Positions 38,866-44,756 of a stretch of DNA of 44,756 nt are shown one piece after another (position 1 is the stretch's first letter; each line of letters begins with the position of its first letter). Under the pieces are notes generated by a model. It did no database searches. It had not been told where the DNA came from and was given only the letters and a program-made list of their open reading frames with translations. The position numbers and the translations under genes were made by a program. Source of the stretch: Mesobacterium_A hydrothermale (lineage in GTDB: Bacteria; Pseudomonadota; Alphaproteobacteria; Rhodobacterales; Rhodobacteraceae); contig NZ_JAYLLH010000031.1 in NCBI RefSeq assembly GCF_035818635.1, positions 1-44,756 on the forward strand. Reading direction: 5' to 3'.

Positions 38866-39452
38866 GCGACCGTGAAACCATTGCCGTCTATGACGCCCGC
38901 GCCGCGGAATACGACCAGATCACCAAGGCCGAAGAGCCCGGCACGCTGCTGAAGGCCTTCGTTGCCGCATTGCCAAAGGGCGCAAGGGTGCTGGACCTTG
39001 GCTGCGGTCCCGGCGGCGCGTCGCGGGTGATGGGCGCACGGGGGTTCATCGTCGACGGAATGGACGCCTCTGCCGAGATGGTGGCACTGGCCGGTCAGCA
39101 CCCGGGCGTGACCGCCTGGCAGGCAGAGTTTTCCGATCTGGATGCCGACGGCATCTATGACGGGGTCTGGGCCAATTTCAGCCTGCTGCACGCGCCGCGC
39201 GACGACATGCCGAGCCACCTGGCCGCGATCAAGCGAGCGTTGCGCCCCGGCGGGGTGTTCCATGTCGCGGTGAAGGAAGGCGACGGCAGCCGGCGCGACG
39301 GGATCGGGCGGCTATATACCTATTACACCGAAACGGCGTTGCGGGGGCTGCTGGAACAGGCCGGGTTCACCCCGCGGGAATTCCGGTCGGGGGTCGATAT
39401 GGGCCTTGACGGGGTCGAGGCACCGTGGATATCCGTCCTCTCCCATGCCTGA
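38862..39452 (+). CDS. SAM-dependent methyltransferase
   Basis: This 196-residue class I methyltransferase has motif I as VLDLGCGPGGASRVMGARG, then VDGMDASAEMVALA and LRPGGVFHVAVKEG. YDARAAEYDQIT at the start is common in ubiquinone/menaquinone-type and small-molecule methyltransferases. The substrate is unknown. It is coupled to DUF3429 upstream by ATGA and overlaps rnhA downstream by eight bases, thus the middle gene of a three-gene unit. Confidence 0.86.
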   Translation: MSDRETIAVYDARAAEYDQITKAEEPGTLLKAFVAALPKGARVLDLGCGPGGASRVMGARGFIVDGMDASAEMVALAGQHPGVTAWQAEFSDLDADGIYDGVWANFSLLHAPRDDMPSHLAAIKRALRPGGVFHVAVKEGDGSRRDGIGRLYTYYTETALRGLLEQAGFTPREFRSGVDMGLDGVEAPWISVLSHA

Positions 39453-39897
39453 TCTTTTTGCCTATACCGATGGTGCGTGTTCCGGAAATCCCGGCCCTGG
39501 TGGCTGGGGTGTGCTGATGCGCGCCATGAACGGCGATACCGTCCTGAAAGAGCGCGAACTCAGCGGTGGCGAGGCCCAGACGACCAACAACCGGATGGAA
39601 CTGATGGCCGCGATCATGGCGCTGGAAACGCTGGATCGTCCCAGCGCGCTGACGGTCGTGACCGACAGCGCCTATGTCAAGAACGGGGTGACCGGCTGGA
39701 TCTTCGGCTGGAAACGGAACGGCTGGAAGACGGCGGCGAAAAAGCCCGTCAAGAACGCCGAACTGTGGCAGCGGCTGGATGCGGCGCAGGCGCGACACAC
39801 CGTGACGTGGAAATGGGTCAAGGGCCATGCCGGGCACCCGGAAAACGAACGTGCCGACGAACTGGCCCGCGCGGGCATGGCGCCGTTCAAGGGATAG
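39445..39897 (+). CDS. rnhA: Ribonuclease HI
   Basis: This enzyme cuts RNA in RNA-DNA hybrids, removing primers and R-loops. It has 150 residues with a full DEDD set: Asp in AYTDGACSGNPGPGGW, Glu in NNRMELMAAIMAL, Asp in VVTDSAYVKNG, and Asp in ENERADELA. KGHAGHPENERAD contains the flexible catalytic His. The ATG at 39445 lies within the methyltransferase's end; an in-frame codon at 39406 would add 13 residues. It ends nine bases before a convergent gene. Confidence 0.96.
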   Translation: MPDLFAYTDGACSGNPGPGGWGVLMRAMNGDTVLKERELSGGEAQTTNNRMELMAAIMALETLDRPSALTVVTDSAYVKNGVTGWIFGWKRNGWKTAAKKPVKNAELWQRLDAAQARHTVTWKWVKGHAGHPENERADELARAGMAPFKG

Positions 39898-39906
39898 GGC
39901 GGGCGT

Positions 39907-40146
39907 TCAGGACCGGTTGCCGTAGGTCTTCCACAGCCAGATCAGCACCAAAGACCCGAGAATGGCACCGATGAACCCGGCTGCCGCCCCCATCACCGCC
40001 AGCAGCGCCCGCAGCACCAGACCACCGATCAGCGCCCCGGCGATGCCGATCGCCATCGTGACCACGATGTCGGTTTCCATCTTCATCGCGCGGGTGGCCA
40101 GAAAACCCGCCGCGGTGCCGATGATGACCAGCCAGAGAATGCCCAT
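39907..40146 (-). CDS. Small membrane protein, GlsB/YeaQ/YmgE type
   Basis: This is a 79-residue hydrophobic protein with three membrane segments (about 1-18, 28-48, 52-72). GIAGALIGGLVL and GAAAGFIGAILGSLVLIWLW carry glycine-rich stretches typical of the transglycosylase-associated (Transgly_assoc) family. Members are linked to stress, with no proven activity. It follows a similar-size membrane protein 12 bases upstream on the same strand, itself behind fmt. Confidence 0.8.
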   Translation of the reverse strand: MGILWLVIIGTAAGFLATRAMKMETDIVVTMAIGIAGALIGGLVLRALLAVMGAAAGFIGAILGSLVLIWLWKTYGNRS

Positions 40147-40158
40147 CGGTGCCTCCTG

Positions 40159-40398
40159 TCAGCGTTTGCGGAACCGGGTCGGCACGATGATCAGCGCGCC
40201 GATGGACGCGATGATGGCATTCCAGCCCGGTCTTTGAAAGCCAAAGCCGAACATCACCCAGACGAAGTAGAACAGCAGCGCCCCGCCAAGGCAGATGATG
40301 ACCGAGGGCAGCACGCCGTTGCGCGTGACCCCGCTGCGTTCCGAAATCACACCGACGATGCCCGCAATCAACAGCGTGCCGATCAGCGATGGGAACAT
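40159..40398 (-). CDS. Small membrane protein of unknown function
   Basis: This 79-residue protein has two to three hydrophobic segments (LIGTLLIAGIVGVIS, VIICLGGALLFYFVWVMFGF, IIASIGALIIV). Its glycine pattern resembles the GlsB/YeaQ type but less closely than its neighbour, so they may be distant paralogues. Start is ATG 40398; the upstream extension runs into fmt. It lies four bases after the fmt end and may be co-transcribed with the fmt-def unit. Confidence 0.7.
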   Translation of the reverse strand: MFPSLIGTLLIAGIVGVISERSGVTRNGVLPSVIICLGGALLFYFVWVMFGFGFQRPGWNAIIASIGALIIVPTRFRKR

Positions 40399-40402
40399 GG
40401 GT

Positions 40403-41314
40403 CTATCCTCCGAATGTGGTGCCTTTGGGCACCGCTGTCCCGCGCAGGAAAGTGGCCGCATCCTGCGCGCCCTTGCCGGCCTTCTGTGCCATGGTCACCT
40501 GAATCGCCCCGTCGCCGCAAGCGATCCGCAGCGTGTCGTCCAACGCAGCGCCCGCCGGGCCGGTTCCGTCCGCAAGGCGGGACTTCAGCAGCTTCACCCG
40601 CTCGCCCTGCAGCGTGGTCCAGGCCCCAGGAAAGGGCGACAGGCCTCGGATCTGGCGATCCACCTCGACCGCCGGGCGGGTCCAGTCGATCTGCGCCTCG
40701 GCCTTGTCGATCTTGGCGGCATAGGTCACGCCGTCCTCGGGCTGCGGTTCTGGCGTCAGCTCGGGCAGGCGGTCCAGCGCCTGGACGATCAGTGCGGCGC
40801 CCATGGCTGACAGGCGGTCGTGCAGGTCCGCGGTGGTTTCCTCCGCGCCGATGGGCGTCGTTTCGCGCAGCAGAACGGGGCCGGTGTCCAGCCCGGCTTC
40901 CATCTGCATGATGCAGATGCCGGTTTCCCTGTCGCCCGACAGGATCGCGCGATGGATCGGTGCGGCCCCGCGCCAGCGCGGCAAAAGCGAGGCATGGATG
41001 TTCAGGCACCCGAAGGCCGGCGCATCCAGAACGGCTTGCGGCAGGATCAGCCCATAGGCGACAACCACGGCGACATCGGCGTTCAACGCGGCGAAATCCG
41101 CCTGGTCCTCGGGCGATTTCAGCCGTTCGGGGTGGCGCACCGGCAGGCCCAGCGCTTCGGCCCGGGCCTGCACCGGGGTCGGGCGGTCCTTCTTGCCGCG
41201 TCCGGCCGGGCGCGGCGGCTGGCAATAGACGGCGGCGATCTCGTGACCGGCATCGACCAGCGCCTCCAGCACCGGGACGGAAAATTCAGGGCTGCCCATG
41301 AAGACGATGCGCAT
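40403..41314 (-). CDS. fmt: Methionyl-tRNA formyltransferase
   Basis: Fmt formylates initiator Met-tRNA using 10-formyl-tetrahydrofolate. It has 303 residues. RIVFMGSPEFSVPVLEAL opens the Rossmann-like domain, GCLNIHASLLPRWRGAAPI holds the catalytic Asn and His, and METGLDTGPVL-like residues (MEAGLDTGPVLL) complete the site. The C-terminal domain binds tRNA. ATG 41314 matches the family start. It follows three def genes on the same strand, the usual pairing of formylation and deformylation. Confidence 0.96.
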   Translation of the reverse strand: MRIVFMGSPEFSVPVLEALVDAGHEIAAVYCQPPRPAGRGKKDRPTPVQARAEALGLPVRHPERLKSPEDQADFAALNADVAVVVAYGLILPQAVLDAPAFGCLNIHASLLPRWRGAAPIHRAILSGDRETGICIMQMEAGLDTGPVLLRETTPIGAEETTADLHDRLSAMGAALIVQALDRLPELTPEPQPEDGVTYAAKIDKAEAQIDWTRPAVEVDRQIRGLSPFPGAWTTLQGERVKLLKSRLADGTGPAGAALDDTLRIACGDGAIQVTMAQKAGKGAQDAATFLRGTAVPKGTTFGG

Positions 41315-41349
41315 GTGTTCCTCCGTTTCGGCGGGGGTGGGTCCCGGCC

Positions 41350-41844
41350 TTAGCCCAGCTTGCGCGCCTTGCGCAGCAGCATGTCGCGTTTCACCTTGCT
41401 CAGCCGGTCGAAGAACAGCTTGCCGTTCAGGTGGTCGATCTGGTGCTGGACCGAGGTCGCCCAAAGCCCGACGAAATCGCGTTCCTCGACCTCTCCGGCG
41501 GCATTCAGAAAGCGCACGGTCACAGCACGCGGGCGTTTGATTTTCGCCGACACGCCCGGCAGGTTCGGGCTGGCCTCGTCATGGTCGCGCAGGTGGATGC
41601 TGGCATGCAGCACCTCGGGGTTGGCCATGCGCACGGCCTGCCCGCGGGTTTCCGAGGCATCGACCACGGCCAGCCGTTTCAGCACACCGATCTGGTTGGC
41701 GGCAAGGCCCACGCCGGGCATCGCCTCCATCGTGTCGATCATGTCGTCCCAGATCGCGCGGATCTCGTCGGTGATCTGTTCGACCGGCTCGGCCACGGTT
41801 TTCAGCCGCTTGTCCGGCCAGGGCAGGCAGGGGCGCACGGTCAT
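41350..41844 (-). CDS. Peptide deformylase paralogue lacking catalytic residues
   Basis: This is a 164-residue deformylase-family protein. Motif I is intact (GVGLAANQ, 44-51). Motif II reads DEASPNLP (89-96) where active enzymes have EGCLS, so the metal-binding Cys is replaced by Ser (S92). Motif III is QHQIDH (133-138), with the catalytic Glu replaced by Gln (Q135), although both His remain. It is thus unlikely to deformylate peptides. The frame is intact and translationally coupled (ATGA) to the preceding def, so it is kept, perhaps as a ribosome- or peptide-binding protein. Confidence 0.88.
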   Translation of the reverse strand: MTVRPCLPWPDKRLKTVAEPVEQITDEIRAIWDDMIDTMEAMPGVGLAANQIGVLKRLAVVDASETRGQAVRMANPEVLHASIHLRDHDEASPNLPGVSAKIKRPRAVTVRFLNAAGEVEERDFVGLWATSVQHQIDHLNGKLFFDRLSKVKRDMLLRKARKLG

Positions 41845-42332
41845 GTCAGGGCCTCGTATTCCGCGATCAGGGCGGCGCGGGCACCGGGGGACATCCGGTC
41901 CCAGTGCAGCAGCCCGTCAAGGTGGTCGGTTTCATGCTGGACGATGCGCGCCGCCGCCCCGGTCAGGGTGACGCGCCGGGGCAGACGGTCCGCGGTTTCA
42001 TACTGCAAGTCGATCGTCGCGGGGCGGATCACGCGGGCGGATACGCCGGGCACCGACAGGCAAGCCTCTTCGCCCTCTGCCTCTGCGCCCACCGGCACGA
42101 TCACCGGGTTCAGCACCGCAATCGGGCTGCGCGGCCCGTCCTTCCAGGTTGCGTCCATCACGAAGACCCGCGTCATCACGCCGATCTGCGGCCCGGCCAG
42201 TCCCCGGCCATAGGCGGCATACATGGTGTCAAACATGTCGGCGATCAGGGCCGAGACATCCTCTGCCCCGACCGGGTCACAGGGCTGCGACAGCCGCGCA
42301 TCGGGATATTTCAGAACCGGGCGGACGGTCAC
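41841..42332 (-). CDS. def: Peptide deformylase, divergent paralogue
   Basis: This is a 163-residue deformylase. Motif II EEACLSVPG keeps the metal-ligand Cys, and motif III QHETDHLDG keeps His, Glu and His, so activity is plausible. Motif I is altered, GRGLAGPQ instead of GxGLAAxQ, which may shift substrate choice. The start is GTG at 42332, overlapping the upstream def stop as GTGA; the downstream end overlaps the next def by ATGA. The three genes therefore form one coupled set. Confidence 0.88.
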   Translation of the reverse strand: MTVRPVLKYPDARLSQPCDPVGAEDVSALIADMFDTMYAAYGRGLAGPQIGVMTRVFVMDATWKDGPRSPIAVLNPVIVPVGAEAEGEEACLSVPGVSARVIRPATIDLQYETADRLPRRVTLTGAAARIVQHETDHLDGLLHWDRMSPGARAALIAEYEALT

Positions 42333-42853
42333 ATCCGGTCTCGCGCGCGCTCTTTCTTGAGCTTGACCATCTTGCGGGTGATCATCTGGCGTTTCATCGG
42401 ACCAAGGTAGTCGATGAACAGTTTGCCGTTCAGATGGTCGATCTCGTGCTGGACGCAGGTCGCCCAAAGCCCGTCGAACTCTTCTTCCTGCGGGTTGCCG
42501 TTCCGGTCGATCCAGCCCACCTTGACGACCTTGGGGCGCGTCACCTCGGCATATTGTTCGGGGATCGACAGGCAGCCTTCCTCGTAGACATTGGTTTCGT
42601 CCGAGCGGGCCAGGACCTCGGGGTTGAACATCACCAGAGGGCGCGGCGTCGCGTCCTTTTCCTTGACGCAATCCAGAACGATCAGCCGGTCCAGAACGCC
42701 GACTTGCGGCGCGGCCAGACCGATGCCCGGCGCATCATACATGGTTTCCAGCATGTCGTCGGCCAGCGTGCGCAATTCGTCCGACAGGTCAGAGACAGGG
42801 GCGCATACCTTTTTCAGGCGCGGATCGGGATGGATGAGAATGGGCCGTTTCAT
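42329..42853 (-). CDS. def: Peptide deformylase, canonical
   Basis: This enzyme removes the formyl group from nascent peptides. The 174-residue protein has all three motifs complete: GIGLAAPQ, EEGCLSIPE and QHEIDHLNG. A basic tail (KKERARDRM) of the kind that contacts the ribosome is present. It is first of the def-def-def-fmt run and is probably the main cellular deformylase. ATG 42853 (MKRPILIHPD) is the family start; an in-frame ATG nine bases upstream is possible. Confidence 0.95.
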   Translation of the reverse strand: MKRPILIHPDPRLKKVCAPVSDLSDELRTLADDMLETMYDAPGIGLAAPQVGVLDRLIVLDCVKEKDATPRPLVMFNPEVLARSDETNVYEEGCLSIPEQYAEVTRPKVVKVGWIDRNGNPQEEEFDGLWATCVQHEIDHLNGKLFIDYLGPMKRQMITRKMVKLKKERARDRM

Positions 42854-42967
42854 GCCGCTCATCTAGGACAGGACGCGGAAATGCGCAATATCCCGCACTT
42901 GATCTGGCCCCTTGCAGCCGGGGCCAAATCCGCTAGCGTCCGGCAAAGCGAATGACGAGGGAAGAGT

Positions 42968-44146
42968 ATGAGCCAATTCGACGAGGTGATCGACCGCCAC
43001 GGAACCCATTGCGTGAAGTGGGACATGATGGACAAGGCCTATGACGTGCCGGCTGACAGCGGTCTGGCGATGTGGGTGGCCGACATGGATTTCCGCCCGC
43101 CGGCCTGCGTGCAGCACGCGCTGGACGGGATGACCCGGCATGGCATCTACGGTTATTTCGGCGATGACCGCGACTACAAGGCGTCGATCCAGTGGTGGAT
43201 GCAGAACCGCCATGGCTGGGCGGTGGACCCGTCCTGGGTGTTCTCGACCCACGGGCTGGTGAACGGCACCGGCCTGTGTGTCGATGCCTTTACCGCGCCG
43301 GGCGACGGCGTCGTGCTGTTCACCCCGGTCTATCACGCCTTTGCCCGCGTGATCCGCGCGGCGGGACGGAACGTGGTGGAATGCGAGCTGGTCAAGGACG
43401 AGGCCGGGCTCTACCGCTATGACTTCGACGCCTATGACGCGATGATGACCGGGGCGGAGAAGATGGTGATCCTGTGTTCGCCGCATAACCCCGGTGGCCG
43501 GGTCTGGACGCGCGAGGAATTGCAGGGCGTCGCAGATTTCGCCAAGCGTCACGACCTGGTGCTGGTGTCGGACGAAATCCACCACGATCTGATCATGCCG
43601 GGCCACAGCCATATCCCGATGCCACTGGTCGATGACAGCATCGCCGACCGGCTGGTGATGATGACGGCCTCGACCAAGACGTTCAACATCGCGGGCAGCC
43701 ATACCGGCAACGTCATCATCGCCGACGAGGGCTTGCGCGCGAAATTCGCCGCGCGCATGGGGGCGTTGGGAATTTCGCCGAATTCTTTCGGCCTTTTCAT
43801 GACGACCGCCGCCTATTCGCCCGAAGGCGCGGCCTGGGTCGACGAGCTGTGCGCCTATATCGACGGCAACCGACAGATCTTCGACGCGGCGGTGAACACC
43901 ATTCCCGGCGTCACCTCGATGCCGCTGGAGTCGACCTATCTGTCCTGGGTGGATTTCGACGGCATTGGCATGGGCAGCGAGGAATTCATTGCCCGGGTCG
44001 AGAAAGAGGCGCATATCGCCGCGAACCACGGTGCGACCTTCGGCACCGGCGGCGAAAGCTTCCTGCGGTTCAACCTGGCCACCCCGCGCAGCCGCGTGAT
44101 CGAGGCGGCGGAACGTCTGCAAAAGGCCTTTGCCGATCTTCAGTGA
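42968..44146 (+). CDS. patB: PatB/MalY-type cystathionine beta-lyase-like aminotransferase
   Basis: This is a 392-residue fold-type I PLP enzyme. WVADMDFRPP near residue 36 and YGYFGDDRDY are PatB/MalY features. CSPHNPGGRVWTREEL, VSDEIHHDLIMPG and the PLP lysine in MTASTKTFNIAGSH, then a C-terminal ATPRSRVIEAAERL, complete the fold. Such enzymes split C-S bonds of cystathionine or related thiols, releasing homocysteine or a volatile thiol. In Roseobacters PatB-type enzymes have been linked to sulfur metabolism and tropodithietic acid supply, which cannot be read here. GGGAAGAG precedes the start. Confidence 0.9.
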   Translation: MSQFDEVIDRHGTHCVKWDMMDKAYDVPADSGLAMWVADMDFRPPACVQHALDGMTRHGIYGYFGDDRDYKASIQWWMQNRHGWAVDPSWVFSTHGLVNGTGLCVDAFTAPGDGVVLFTPVYHAFARVIRAAGRNVVECELVKDEAGLYRYDFDAYDAMMTGAEKMVILCSPHNPGGRVWTREELQGVADFAKRHDLVLVSDEIHHDLIMPGHSHIPMPLVDDSIADRLVMMTASTKTFNIAGSHTGNVIIADEGLRAKFAARMGALGISPNSFGLFMTTAAYSPEGAAWVDELCAYIDGNRQIFDAAVNTIPGVTSMPLESTYLSWVDFDGIGMGSEEFIARVEKEAHIAANHGATFGTGGESFLRFNLATPRSRVIEAAERLQKAFADLQ

Positions 44147-44156
44147 CCGGTGCGGG

Positions 44157-44519
44157 TCAGGCCGCCACCGAGAAATGTTCAACCATCGCCGCCAGGTCCT
44201 CTGGCGGCGTTGTCGTTCTGACAAGGGCGCAGGCGTTGGGATAAAGCCGCAGCAGCGAACCATCGGAAAAGATAGAGGTGTTGGTGACGAACAGGACTTT
44301 CGCCTCTGGCTGGCGATAACCGGCATAGTCGGCAATCGCCAGCGCGCTTCGGTCGCCGATGAAAAGGTCCAGGACGATCACCCGGAAACTGCGTTGGCGC
44401 AGCGCCTCGATCGCGCTGGTCTGGGAACTGGTCAGCACCACCTTGGCACCAAGCGTTTCAAGATGTGCCTTCCAGAGCGCTCCAAGCGCGCGGCTGCTTT
44501 CAACGATCAAAGTCGACAT
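44157..44519 (-). CDS. Stand-alone receiver-like protein, degenerate
   Basis: This is a 120-residue single-domain protein resembling response-regulator receivers. The phospho-acceptor candidate is D51 in RVIVLDLFIGD, and T79 is in LFVTNTS. The acidic pair that binds Mg is reduced to E7-S8 (TLIVESS), and the conserved C-terminal Lys is replaced by Arg in ALVRTTTPP. So phosphorylation is doubtful, but it may bind a partner. ATG 44519 is used; an upstream in-frame codon would add seven residues. It converges on patB with ten bases between. Confidence 0.72.
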   Translation of the reverse strand: MSTLIVESSRALGALWKAHLETLGAKVVLTSSQTSAIEALRQRSFRVIVLDLFIGDRSALAIADYAGYRQPEAKVLFVTNTSIFSDGSLLRLYPNACALVRTTTPPEDLAAMVEHFSVAA

Positions 44520-44540
44520 GATACCGTCCGATCCAATCAC

Positions 44541-44680
44541 CCTGCACCCGGTCTTGGGAGGGCAGTATTTGTTTCAATTGGAAAGAAACCGTTAAGCGCT
44601 TGGTCATACCGGTGAACAAATCGTGAGCCAGGCGTGGCGAAACCGGGGGATTTCCCGACTTGCCGACAGGGGGGGGCCTG
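44541..44680. other. Intergenic region upstream of receiver-like gene
   Basis: I see no gene in these bases. They hold an AT-rich patch with a near-palindrome (TTTCAATTGGAAA, 44572-44584) upstream of the receiver-like gene's start, a possible promoter or operator position, and a G-run near 44669-44677. Confidence 0.4.
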
Positions 44681-44756
44681 CTAGTGGATTGAATCCAACA
44701 TTTGGAACCCTCGATTTCTTGCGGCGATGATGTCGTTGGGGTCTGCCCGCCAAACG
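44681..44756 (-). CDS. Possible 3' end of a gene cut by the window edge
   Basis: Reading the minus strand from the right edge gives an uninterrupted stretch of about 24 codons, WRADPNDIIAARNRGFQMLD and then SIH, ending in TAG at 44681-44683. The composition looks like genuine protein C-terminus rather than random GC-rich frame, but the length is too short to identify the family. The opposite strand offers ATG ATG TCG at about 44727 without a ribosome binding site, and is less likely. Confidence 0.4.
   Translation of the reverse strand, partial: VWRADPNDIIAARNRGFQMLDSIH

Noticed and set aside
44727..44756. Start of a plus-strand gene at the right edge
   Set aside because: No ribosome binding site lies before the ATG pair, and the minus-strand frame looks more like protein.
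1..44756. Defence island, prophage, integron or CRISPR
   Set aside because: No integrase, transposase, phage structural, toxin-antitoxin, restriction or Cas-like protein is encoded, and there are no regularly spaced repeats.

Overview
The window is GC-rich, densely packed bacterial chromosome. Gene content and codon use point to an alphaproteobacterium of the Rhodobacteraceae/Roseobacter group. Evidence includes lspA next to a DUF3035 (BamF-type) lipoprotein and paired M16 peptidases, a folK-rpoZ-rsh-DUF2062-pdxJ-acpS run, three tandem peptide deformylase genes beside fmt, a PetP/PetR-like regulator pair, and frequent ATGA/GTGA stop-start overlaps. I see no rRNA or tRNA genes, insertion sequence, prophage or CRISPR array. 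Most of the window is housekeeping chromosome, not a mobile island.

Layout, left to right. Bases 1-60 are almost pure G and C. Bases 161-3956 (+) carry lspA, a DUF3035 lipoprotein, and an active plus an inactive M16 peptidase. Next are dapA (-) and a large soluble lytic transglycosylase (+), then an EamA transporter (-). A split MnmC follows as divergent mnmD (-) and FAD oxidase (+) genes. An ArsR-type regulator and a MocR-type regulator (-) diverge from a NIPSNAP plus ABM pair (+), with a perfect palindrome over the ArsR start codon. Bases 12594-16950 hold a small secreted orphan protein, HU, AMP nucleosidase, a VOC protein, a class II aldolase and a lytic transglycosylase lipoprotein. Bases 17033-21295 (-) hold a methyltransferase and the phenylacetyl-CoA epoxidase operon paaABCDE, with a 10-bp inverted repeat in its promoter. 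An epimerase-like gene diverges from it. Bases 22316-26300 (-) form the operon HDAC-like / xseB / ispA / dxs. A PetR/PetP-like pair (-) diverges from ilvE (+) across a palindrome. Then come an Aer-like PAS protein, the acpS-to-folK operon (30014-35347, -), a NYN-domain protein, a YqaA-type membrane protein, cytochrome c, ispH, DUF3429, a methyltransferase and rnhA. The right end has two small membrane proteins, fmt, three def paralogues, a PatB-type lyase, a degenerate receiver protein and the tail of a gene cut by the window edge.

Functionally the window supplies isoprenoid precursors (dxs, ispA, ispH), initiator Met-tRNA formylation and deformylation (fmt, def), the stringent response and RNA polymerase omega (rsh, rpoZ), cofactors (folK, pdxJ, acpS), lysine/cell-wall synthesis (dapA), wobble-uridine modification (mnmD/mnmC) and aerobic phenylacetate catabolism (paa).

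The most interesting non-coding signal is a dispersed composite element: one or two GC hairpins, then a GGAGTATTT...GGAAAGATGAAA-like tail. It occurs at least four to five times, and wherever the upstream gene is visible the element lies directly 3' of that gene's stop codon in the sense direction. Other points of note are a peptide deformylase paralogue lacking catalytic residues, the split MnmC, and a PAS protein without a chemotaxis signalling domain.
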